DNA from: Clostridium sp. CAG:1219
Lineage (GTDB): Bacteria > Bacillota > Clostridia > TANB77 > CAG-465
Assembly: GCA_000433335.1 (NCBI GenBank)
Contig: HF996745.1
Coordinates: 20,222 to 28,863, forward strand
DNA: 8,642 nt
Reading direction: 5' to 3'
Position numbers and translations under genes: made by a program. Of the stretch, positions 1-5,357 are shown piece after piece; position 1 is the first letter of the stretch; the number at the start of each line of letters is the position of its first letter. The notes beneath the pieces are model-generated. The model was not told where the DNA came from. It saw nothing but the letters and a program-made list of their open reading frames with translations, and ran no database searches.

Positions 1-197
1 CTACAGATAGAACCCATAGAATTGGCCAAAGGAAAAAAGTACAGGTATTTAAATATATAACACAAAATTCTATAGAGGAGAGAATCCAAAAAATGCAAAA
101 TAAGAAAAATAGTCTTATAAATGCAGTTATAAAAAATGATAGTGATAGCATAAGAGATAATATAAATATAAATGATATATTAAGTTTGTTTGAATAG
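1..197 (+). CDS. SNF2-family DNA/RNA helicase, C-terminal end (partial)
   Basis: Reading from base 3, the frame is open from the window edge to a TAG at 195-197, giving about 64 residues. They begin TDRTHRIGQRKKVQVFKYIT and continue with NSIEERIQKMQNKKNSLINA. The DRTHRIGQ block is helicase motif VI of the SNF2/Rad54-like superfamily 2 ATPases, and the following VQVFKYIT...SIEERI segment is the typical ending of the second RecA-like lobe in bacterial SNF2 proteins. The arginines in motif VI take part in ATP hydrolysis in this family. The tail ends NDILSLFE, also common in the family. The protein is expected to be a cytoplasmic DNA translocase; its specific role cannot be told from this fragment. 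A hairpin terminator follows 6 bases after the stop, so it is probably transcribed separately from the spoIIIA operon. Confidence 0.9.
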   Translation, partial: TDRTHRIGQRKKVQVFKYITQNSIEERIQKMQNKKNSLINAVIKNDSDSIRDNININDILSLFE

Positions 198-202
198 AAC
201 AT

Positions 203-240
203 AAAAAACAACTACTTTCGATAAAAGTAGTTGTTTTTTT
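203..240 (+). terminator. Intrinsic terminator after the SNF2 helicase gene
   Basis: A perfect 16-bp inverted repeat: arm 203-218 (AAAAAACAACTACTTT) pairs with 224-239 across the 5-base loop CGATA. The core stem is CAACTACTTT/AAAGTAGTTG, and the right arm ends in a run of seven T (234-240). The run of A before the stem means it could also terminate transcription coming from the other strand. It insulates spoIIIA from the upstream gene. Confidence 0.92.
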
Positions 241-263
241 CTATTTAGTATGTATAGATTTCT

Positions 264-292
264 ACATATTATTATTTAAATTTAGTATATAA
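264..292 (+). promoter_or_regulatory. Possible sigma-E type promoter for the spoIIIA operon
   Basis: spoIIIA operons are known to be transcribed in the mother cell by sigma-E. The 70 bases between the terminator and spoIIIAA contain ACATATT at 264-270, close to the sigma-E -35 element (KMATATT), and TATATAAC at 286-293, a weak match to the -10 element (CATAYAnT), with about 14-15 bases between them. The -35 candidate lies in an imperfect dyad, TATGTA...TACATA (249-268). The region is so AT-rich that chance matches are likely, so this is a candidate only. Confidence 0.3.
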
Positions 293-303
293 CTAAGATA
301 CAT

Positions 304-315
304 AAAAAAGGTGAT
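304..315 (+). promoter_or_regulatory. Ribosome binding site that sets the spoIIIAA start
   Basis: AAAAAAGGTGAT precedes ATG at 320 by a normal spacing. The upstream in-frame GTG at 311 lies inside this Shine-Dalgarno sequence and has no site of its own, so ATG 320 is the better start. Confidence 0.8.
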
Positions 316-319
316 ATAT

Positions 320-1246
320 ATGATAGAAAACGTTTTAAAATACTTCCCTGTTGAACTTCAAAGACAAATATTGAATACTAAAGTAAATGATAATTTAAAA
401 GAAATAAGAATAAGAGCATATCAGAAGGTATGTCTAGAATATTATAATTTGGAAGTATTTTTAGAGTATGTGTCTACTACAACAGATATATTAAATATAC
501 TTTTAAATATATCAAAAAATTCTATATATGCCATACAAAATGATATTAATAATGGTTTTGTTGTAGTACCTGGCGGACATAGAATTGGAATTTGTGGAGA
601 GGCAGTTATTTCAAATGGAAGGATAATTAATGTAAAAAATATAAATAGTATGAATATAAGAATATCTACCCAAGTATTTGGTGCTGCAAATAAAATACTA
701 CCATACGTTATAAAAAATAGTAAAACTATAAGAAATACGCTCATAGTATCCCCTCCAGGATGTGGAAAGACAACTATATTAAGAGACCTTATAAGGCAAC
801 TTAGCAATGGAGTAGAAAATTTAAATTTTAAAGGTAAAAATATAGGCATTGTTGATGAGAGAGGAGAAATTGCTTCTGTATATCTCGGAAAAAGTGGCCT
901 TGATCTTGGAAAAAGAACGGATGTGATGTCAAATTGTAGTAAGAGCACAGGAATTGATATGTTAGTAAGATCTATGGGACTTGATATAATTGCAACTGAC
1001 GAAATTGGTCAAAAAGAAGATATAGAGGCTATATTAAGAGCTTCACTTAGTGGCGTTGGTATGATTTTTACAATGCATGCTAGTAGCGTAGAAGATGTAT
1101 ATCAAAATAAAAACGTATCCTGTCTTTTAAACGATGGAATATTTGAATGCATAGTTGTATTATCAAATAAAAATGGCGCAGGAACAATAGAAAATATTAA
1201 ATTAGTGAAAAATTTAGGGAAGGAGGGAGAGCGTGATTGCATTTAA
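320..1246 (+). CDS. spoIIIAA: SpoIIIAA, stage III sporulation ATPase of the A-Q complex
   Basis: A protein of 308 residues, the usual length for SpoIIIAA, counted from ATG 320. It is the cytoplasmic ATPase of the SpoIIIA-SpoIIQ channel between mother cell and forespore, related to secretion ATPases of type II/IV systems. Visible motifs are GGHRIGICGE (85-94) in the N-terminal half, Walker A SPPGCGKTT (144-152, K150), the acidic IVDERGEIA block (177-185), the Walker B-like IIATDEIG (223-230, D227/E228), and a histidine box TMHA (251-254, H253). The first glycine of the Walker A consensus is Ser144, and the rest of the P-loop is intact. It is the first gene of the operon, and its stop overlaps spoIIIAB by 14 bases, which suggests translational coupling. 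Identity is very secure. Confidence 0.97.
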   Translation: MIENVLKYFPVELQRQILNTKVNDNLKEIRIRAYQKVCLEYYNLEVFLEYVSTTTDILNILLNISKNSIYAIQNDINNGFVVVPGGHRIGICGEAVISNGRIINVKNINSMNIRISTQVFGAANKILPYVIKNSKTIRNTLIVSPPGCGKTTILRDLIRQLSNGVENLNFKGKNIGIVDERGEIASVYLGKSGLDLGKRTDVMSNCSKSTGIDMLVRSMGLDIIATDEIGQKEDIEAILRASLSGVGMIFTMHASSVEDVYQNKNVSCLLNDGIFECIVVLSNKNGAGTIENIKLVKNLGKEGERDCI

Positions 1247-1751
1247 AATAATAATAGGAGGTTTAATAGTTGCAGTTACTACGTATATAGGATTTTTAGT
1301 TGCAAAAAAATTACAAAAAAGGGAAGAAACGTTAAGAGAGACGATTTTGTTTTTTGATATGGTGGAAAATGAAATAAGATATATGCTAAATGTTTTACCC
1401 AACGCATATGAATCAGCAAGACAAAGGCTTAAAGGGGACCTTAAAATTGTAATTGGTCAGATAGTTGTTGATATGTTAGCAAGTGATAATTATGAATTAT
1501 CTGGAAAAACCATATCCAGTAATATAAATCTATTAAAAGAATTAACTAGTTATGATAAGGAAGTTATTATTTCTACACTTAAAAATCTTGGTAGAAGTGA
1601 TGTAGATGCTCAAGTAAATATCTTAGAAAATGCTAAAAGAACTATTCAAGTACAAATTGATGAGGCAATAGAATATAAAAATAAAAATTCTAAATTATAT
1701 AAAGCAGTTGGCACAATAGCTGGAATGATGATTGTAATAATACTAGTGTAG
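1233..1751 (+). CDS. spoIIIAB: SpoIIIAB, GspF-like A-Q complex membrane protein
   Basis: A protein of 172 residues, matching the family length of about 170. It starts at GTG 1233, 5 bases after a strong AAGGAGGG (1220-1227), so it begins inside the end of spoIIIAA. Hydrophobic segments lie at about 5-23 and 156-172, with a helical, charged cytoplasmic part between them. Family landmarks include KLQKREETLRET (26-37), FDMVENEIRY (41-50), LGRSDVDAQ (119-127) and the C-terminal KLYKAVGTIAGMM. SpoIIIAB resembles the GspF/PilC platform family of type II secretion and pilus systems and is thought to work with the SpoIIIAA ATPase in the mother-cell membrane surrounding the forespore. The operon position between AA and AC supports the call. 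Confidence 0.95.
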   Translation: MIAFKIIIGGLIVAVTTYIGFLVAKKLQKREETLRETILFFDMVENEIRYMLNVLPNAYESARQRLKGDLKIVIGQIVVDMLASDNYELSGKTISSNINLLKELTSYDKEVIISTLKNLGRSDVDAQVNILENAKRTIQVQIDEAIEYKNKNSKLYKAVGTIAGMMIVIILV

Positions 1752-1767
1752 TTTTAGGAGGGATAAT

Positions 1768-1962
1768 ATGGACATAGATTTGTTATTTAAAATAGCAGGT
1801 ATTGGTATTTTAGTTGCTGTTTTAAACCAAGTTTTAACTAAGGCAGGACGCGAAGATCAGGCAATGATGACAACGTTAACAGGAATTGTAATTGTACTTA
1901 TGCTTGTTATAACTCAAATAAGCAATTTATTTGAAACGGTTAGAACAGTATTTAAATTATAG
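1768..1962 (+). CDS. spoIIIAC: SpoIIIAC, small two-helix sporulation membrane protein
   Basis: A protein of 64 residues, close to the usual size. It has two transmembrane helices (about 4-23 and 33-52) joined by a short loop with the conserved GRED (27-30). The C-terminus ISNLFETVRTVFKL is typical of the family. A strong AGGAGGG (1756-1762) stands 5 bases before ATG 1768. It is a membrane component of the A-Q channel; its exact mechanical role in the complex is not established. It lies 16 bases after spoIIIAB and 8 bases before spoIIIAD. Confidence 0.95.
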   Translation: MDIDLLFKIAGIGILVAVLNQVLTKAGREDQAMMTTLTGIVIVLMLVITQISNLFETVRTVFKL

Positions 1963-1970
1963 GTGAGATA

Positions 1971-2354
1971 ATGGAAATTATTAAGGTAGTAGGATTTGCT
2001 ATATTTGCCACAATGCTGGTGGTTATATTAAAGGAAGAAAAGAAAGAATTTGCTGTTGCACTTTCCGTTATTGCGGGAGTTATGTTGCTGCTTTTTTGTA
2101 TTTCAAAAATAGATCCAATAATTAATATGTTATATGAATTAGTCGAAAAATCTGGTATTAATTCAAGTTTTTTAGTCATTATTTTAAAAGTAATAGGAAT
2201 TGCCTATTTAGTCGAACTCGGTAAAAATATTTGCCAAGATGCAGGTCAAAGTGCTATAGCTACAAAACTTGAAATGGCAGGTAAAATCATAGTTGTGTCT
2301 ATTTCTCTTCCAATATTTACTTCTCTTATTAGCCTATTAGTAGAGTTGGTGTAA
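1971..2354 (+). CDS. spoIIIAD: SpoIIIAD, polytopic sporulation membrane protein
   Basis: A protein of 127 residues, slightly shorter than the roughly 133 of Bacillus. It has about four hydrophobic segments (3-20, 27-45, 66-82 and 105-125). The most diagnostic part is the highly conserved stretch IGIAYLVELGKNICQDAG (75-92), followed by QSAIATKLEMAGKI (93-106) and LPIFTSLISLL (113-123). It is an integral membrane subunit of the A-Q complex and in sequence families is related to SpoIIIAC. The start follows a modest AGGTGAG (1961-1967) that overlaps the spoIIIAC stop codon, so translation probably depends partly on coupling. Confidence 0.95.
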   Translation: MEIIKVVGFAIFATMLVVILKEEKKEFAVALSVIAGVMLLLFCISKIDPIINMLYELVEKSGINSSFLVIILKVIGIAYLVELGKNICQDAGQSAIATKLEMAGKIIVVSISLPIFTSLISLLVELV

Positions 2355-2355
2355 T

Positions 2356-3510
2356 ATGAATAAAAAAGTTTTATATACCATAGTAGGTGTAATTATATTA
2401 TTTTTTATAACAAGCGATATTTATGGAGTAGATGATAATAAAAGCAATGTAACAGAGGAAATAAAAGAAAACTTTGGACTTCCTGCATATTTAGATAGTA
2501 TAGGAGAGTGCATACAAGAAGCAAATATATCTGAATTTAATATTTCTGATTTTTCCAATGATTTAATTTCAGGTAGAGGAATTGGATACAATAAAATATT
2601 TCAAAATATAATATCATTACTTGGAAAAGAAATTTTTATTAGTTTAAAAAGTGCCATTTTAATTTTAATAATAATCTTACTTATGGCGATATTAAACGGT
2701 ATTAATGAAAATAGCCAAATTCTAAATATTGTTTATCTTGTATGTTTTATAGCAATAGCAAGTATTACAATTGGAAATTTTACTCAAATTATTTCAATGT
2801 TTAAAAATACATCAGATATACTATCAAAAATTGTGCAAATAGTATCTCCTTTTTTAATAGCAATTTTAATAGGTACTGGTGCTATAACAAGTACTGGTCT
2901 TATACAACCATTAATTTTATTTATGGCAAGTCTAATAGGATTTATTATTACTTATATAATAATACCTTGCATCAGCGTATCAGTGGCTCTAAATGTAATT
3001 TCATCTATGTCAGATAATTTTAAATTTAATGAATTAAGTAAGATGTTTAGTAAGTGTGCAATATGGATTATTGGTATAGTATTAACATTATTTTTGGGAA
3101 TACTTTCACTTGAAACTACGCTTAGTGCATCAGTCGATTCTTTAACTGTAAATGTAACACAAGCAGCATTTTCTAATTTTATACCAGTAGTCGGTAAGTT
3201 TTTCTCGGATAGCTTAGAAACTGTAATTGGGACAAGTAAAATTATAGGAAAAGCGGGAGGTGTAGTTGGAATTGTTAGTATGGTAGTGATTTCTAGTGTT
3301 CCGATAATAAAAATAGCGAGTGTATGTATAGTTTATTATCTTTTAGCTGCAATAAGTGAAATAGTTTGTAAAGAAGAAAAAATAAAAAAGTATATTAAAG
3401 GTTTTGGAGACGTTTATAAAACCTTACTTGGAATTTTAATTGGAATAAATATTTTATTTATAATTTCTATAGGAATAATTATTAATTTGTGTGGAAAAAT
3501 AGGCACTTAA
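2356..3510 (+). CDS. spoIIIAE: SpoIIIAE, multi-pass sporulation membrane protein
   Basis: A protein of 384 residues, near the family length of about 390-400. An N-terminal signal-like segment (KK, then hydrophobic 7-20, with possible cleavage near DIYG at 21-24) leads into an extracytoplasmic region. About seven membrane segments follow (roughly 94-116, 123-147, 160-178, 183-212, 233-252, 302-336 and 355-379). Family-like parts include SPFLIAILIGTGAITSTGL (164-182) and the FIPVVGKFFSDSLETVIG stretch (275-292). SpoIIIAE is the large polytopic component of the A-Q channel and resembles permease-like export-gate proteins. The ATG is one base after the spoIIIAD stop and has only a weak GAGTTGGTG upstream, which points to translational coupling. 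Confidence 0.95.
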   Translation: MNKKVLYTIVGVIILFFITSDIYGVDDNKSNVTEEIKENFGLPAYLDSIGECIQEANISEFNISDFSNDLISGRGIGYNKIFQNIISLLGKEIFISLKSAILILIIILLMAILNGINENSQILNIVYLVCFIAIASITIGNFTQIISMFKNTSDILSKIVQIVSPFLIAILIGTGAITSTGLIQPLILFMASLIGFIITYIIIPCISVSVALNVISSMSDNFKFNELSKMFSKCAIWIIGIVLTLFLGILSLETTLSASVDSLTVNVTQAAFSNFIPVVGKFFSDSLETVIGTSKIIGKAGGVVGIVSMVVISSVPIIKIASVCIVYYLLAAISEIVCKEEKIKKYIKGFGDVYKTLLGILIGINILFIISIGIIINLCGKIGT

Positions 3511-3517
3511 GGGAGGG
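3511..3517 (+). promoter_or_regulatory. Ribosome binding site that sets the spoIIIAF start
   Basis: GGGAGGG directly follows the spoIIIAE stop and lies 4 bases before ATG 3522. The earlier in-frame ATG at 3489 is inside spoIIIAE, has no such site, and would add a charged WKNRHLREGE extension not expected in the family. Confidence 0.8.
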
Positions 3518-3521
3518 AGAA

Positions 3522-4037
3522 ATGGTTGATATATTAAAAAACTGGATAACTACAATGCTTTGTATAGGAATTTTTTTAACTTTTATACAAATGATAGTTC
3601 CAAATACTAATCTGAAAAAGTATATATATTCTTTAATTGGAGTTGTGACAATAATTACCCTGATATTACCAGCTTATAATTATTTTAAAGTGAATAAATT
3701 AGATGAAGTCACAACTAGTGTAATAAATTCGTTAAATGAAAATGTGCAAGTAGAAGATGACACTGCTTCTCAGCGTTATAGTGACATTTCAAAAAATGAA
3801 AATGTTAAGAATGAGTTTATAAAAAAATATAAAGAGGATATAATAAAAAAACTTCAAGAAAAGGGAATAGAAGCAAGTGACGTAGTTATTATAATTGATG
3901 ATGAGTATAATGTTGAAAAATTAAACATTAAAATAAATGGTAATAATATTAGTAACACTAATATTAATAAAATATTTAGTTGTATTAGCGAAAACTATGA
4001 TATTGATAAATCAAAAGTTAGCGTGGAGGAGGTGTAA
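3522..4037 (+). CDS. spoIIIAF: SpoIIIAF, ring-domain sporulation membrane protein
   Basis: A protein of 171 residues counted from ATG 3522. Two N-terminal transmembrane helices (about 7-25 and 34-53) surround the family signature MIVPNTNLKKYIYSLIG (24-40) and end at ILPAYNYF. The soluble C-terminal part (about 95-171) has the alpha-beta pattern of a ring-building domain: helix KNEFIKKYKEDIIKKLQEKG, strand VVIIIDD, strand VEKLNIKING, then a last helix and strand. In Bacillus, AF, AG and AH share this fold with type III secretion ring proteins and build stacked rings in the intermembrane space. The gene ends 2 bases before spoIIIAG. Confidence 0.94.
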   Translation: MVDILKNWITTMLCIGIFLTFIQMIVPNTNLKKYIYSLIGVVTIITLILPAYNYFKVNKLDEVTTSVINSLNENVQVEDDTASQRYSDISKNENVKNEFIKKYKEDIIKKLQEKGIEASDVVIIIDDEYNVEKLNIKINGNNISNTNINKIFSCISENYDIDKSKVSVEEV

Positions 4038-4039
4038 GT

Positions 4040-4570
4040 ATGAATTATTTAGAAACTTTAAAAAATATTGCAAAAGATAAGGGGAAGAGGGTTGAAAATT
4101 TAATTTTTGTATTAATATTATTAGTTATTTTATTGTTTTCTTTCTCATATATTTTTAATAGTAAGGAAGAAACTGTAAAAACAAATGCCGAAGTAAAAGA
4201 TGCTACAGATGCCGATACACAAAGTAATGATGTGGAAGAAAAGCTTTCTGCTATATTATCTAAAATTTCTGGTATAAGTGACGTTTCGGTTGCACTTACA
4301 TATTCTAATAATGGGAACAGTACACCGGTCTATAACACAAAAGAAACAAAGGGTGAAACACAAACGACTACTGAAAAAAATGTTGCATATAATCAACAAA
4401 ATGGTGATAAAGTGGCTGTTATTTCAACAACTACTGTGCCTAATGTTGAAGGCGCAATAGTAGTAGCAAAGGGAGCTAGGGGTGCGGATATGAAATCAAA
4501 AATAGCAAGTGCCGTAGCTACATGTGTTGGAATTCCAGTATATAAGGTACAAGTTTTTGAAAAGGAGTGA
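4040..4570 (+). CDS. spoIIIAG: SpoIIIAG, ring-forming component of the A-Q channel
   Basis: A protein of 176 residues. It has a short cytoplasmic N-terminus, one transmembrane helix (about 21-39), an acidic and polar linker (40-64), and a ring-building domain whose two halves are visible: EKLSAILSKISGISDVSVAL (67-86) and the conserved IVVAKGARGADMKSKIAS (140-157) with GIPVYKVQVFE (164-174). Between them is an insertion rich in Thr, Asn and Gln (about 90-130), the place where Bacillus SpoIIIAG carries its beta-triangle insertion. It is shorter than the roughly 229 residues of Bacillus SpoIIIAG. Known homologues form a large oligomeric ring crossing the intermembrane space. A strong GGAGGAGGTG (4025-4034) precedes the ATG. 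Confidence 0.95.
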   Translation: MNYLETLKNIAKDKGKRVENLIFVLILLVILLFSFSYIFNSKEETVKTNAEVKDATDADTQSNDVEEKLSAILSKISGISDVSVALTYSNNGNSTPVYNTKETKGETQTTTEKNVAYNQQNGDKVAVISTTTVPNVEGAIVVAKGARGADMKSKIASAVATCVGIPVYKVQVFEKE

Positions 4571-4574
4571 TATT

Positions 4575-5159
4575 ATGTTAAAGAGGGGGAAAATAGCACT
4601 ACTTTCTCTTACGCTTATGCTTTTAATAGCTGGATATATAAATTATAAGTATAACCCAGAACGTGAGAAAAATTTAGGAAAAACAATATATGTAAATGGA
4701 AAAGATAGCTATATGTACGAGAATGTTAGTATTTATAACGAAGAAGAGAGTAGTATAAGCAATGTTGAAGAAAAAAGTAATGTAACGGGTAATTCAAATA
4801 GTAATGAAGATGCGATTTCAGTATTTAGATATGATAGAGATAATATGTATTCAGAACTTGAAGAAAACTACAGAAGCACAATATCTAACACTAACACTTC
4901 AAAAGAAAAAATAAACGATTACCAAGATAAATTAAACAAATTAATAGAAGAAAAAAATTTAATATCTATGGTAGAAAATGTTATATTATCAAAGGGAATA
5001 GAGGATATTGTTATTATTCCTACAAGCAATAATAATTTGAATGTTGTAATAAAGTCAAAAGAAGAAATACCATCAGACTTAATGGCAAAAATTCAACAAA
5101 TAATAGTTGATCAACTTGGTGTTGAAGCGTCAAAAATTAGTATAATTAGACAAAATTAA
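4575..5159 (+). CDS. spoIIIAH: SpoIIIAH, SpoIIQ-binding ring protein
   Basis: A protein of 194 residues (about 218 in Bacillus). It has an N-terminal transmembrane helix (about 6-22), a long polar linker, and a C-terminal YscJ/FliF-like domain. The linker contains FRYDRDNMYSELEENYRSTI (84-103). The domain includes LISMVENVILSKGIEDIVII (129-148), a strand NLNVVIKSKE, helix AKIQQIIVDQLGV and final strand ISIIRQN. In known systems this domain binds the forespore protein SpoIIQ across the intermembrane space. ATG 4575 is chosen because AAAGGAGTGA (4561-4570) precedes it; the in-frame ATG at 4524 lies deep inside spoIIIAG and would put 17 polar residues before the membrane helix. It is the last gene of the operon, followed by a terminator. 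Confidence 0.95.
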   Translation: MLKRGKIALLSLTLMLLIAGYINYKYNPEREKNLGKTIYVNGKDSYMYENVSIYNEEESSISNVEEKSNVTGNSNSNEDAISVFRYDRDNMYSELEENYRSTISNTNTSKEKINDYQDKLNKLIEEKNLISMVENVILSKGIEDIVIIPTSNNNLNVVIKSKEEIPSDLMAKIQQIIVDQLGVEASKISIIRQN

Positions 5160-5176
5160 CTTTTTTATATAGTATG

Positions 5177-5230
5177 AATAATAATAGTTTCAATTATGCA
5201 AATAATAATTGAAGTTATTATTATTTTTTT
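5177..5230 (+). terminator. Terminator of the spoIIIA operon
   Basis: A 21-bp stem: arm 5177-5197 pairs with 5205-5225 across a 7-base loop (GCAAATA). All positions pair, two of them as adjacent G-U wobbles at 5187-5188. A run of seven T ends at 5230. The stem is mostly A-T, so its strength per base pair is low, but its length and U-tail make it a convincing terminator. It separates spoIIIA from the pilus-type genes. Confidence 0.85.
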
Positions 5231-5232
5231 AT

Positions 5233-5276
5233 AAATATTACAAAAATATTACATGCAAATTAAAAAAACATTACCG
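5233..5276 (+). repeat. Three phased 10-bp direct repeats upstream of the pil-type operon
   Basis: AAATATTACA occurs exactly at 5233-5242 and 5244-5253, and a variant AAACATTACC (8 of 10) at 5267-5276. Start-to-start spacings are 11 and 23 bases, close to one and two helical turns, so all copies would face the same side of the DNA. They lie just upstream of the candidate -35 element. They could be a regulator binding site, but the region is very AT-rich. Confidence 0.4.
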
Positions 5277-5288
5277 ATAAATAATTTG

Positions 5289-5317
5289 TTGAAAAAAGTA
5301 ATACTATGTGTTAAAGT
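5289..5317 (+). promoter_or_regulatory. Candidate housekeeping promoter for the pil-type operon
   Basis: TTGAAA at 5289-5294 (5 of 6 to the sigma-A -35) is followed by a 17-base spacer and TAAAGT at 5312-5317 (4 of 6 to TATAAT). The spacer ends in TGT, giving an extended -10 TG motif at 5309-5310. It sits 40 bases upstream of the first gene, which has a clear AAGGAGA (5346-5352). This suggests vegetative rather than sigma-E expression, though that is inferred from sequence only. Confidence 0.5.
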
Positions 5318-5357
5318 ATATTTGTAATAAATATGTTAATGAGATAAGGAGAAAAAT

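Noticed and set aside
311..319. GTG at 311 as an alternative start of spoIIIAA
   Set aside because: It lies inside the Shine-Dalgarno sequence AAGGTGAT used by ATG 320 and has no upstream site of its own.
749..775. Ser144 in place of the first Walker A glycine of SpoIIIAA as a sign of a dead ATPase
   Set aside because: The GKTT core, Walker B-like DE and histidine box are all intact, and small-residue changes at that first position are tolerated in P-loop proteins.
442..948. 168-codon open frame on the minus strand inside spoIIIAA
   Set aside because: It is antisense to a well-conserved ATPase gene, and its hydrophobic composition is what the complement of such AT-rich coding sequence gives; no start context.
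3489..3521. Longer SpoIIIAF starting at ATG 3489
   Set aside because: This start is inside spoIIIAE and lacks a ribosome binding site; GGGAGGG sits just before ATG 3522 and the family begins near the first membrane helix.
4524..4574. Longer SpoIIIAH starting at ATG 4524
   Set aside because: It would overlap spoIIIAG by 47 bases; ATG 4575 has an AAAGGAG site and starts the membrane anchor properly.
5160..5357. A riboswitch or small RNA in the gap between the two operons
   Set aside because: Only the terminator hairpin, short direct repeats and a promoter-like sequence are visible; no conserved riboswitch core or second stable structure was seen.
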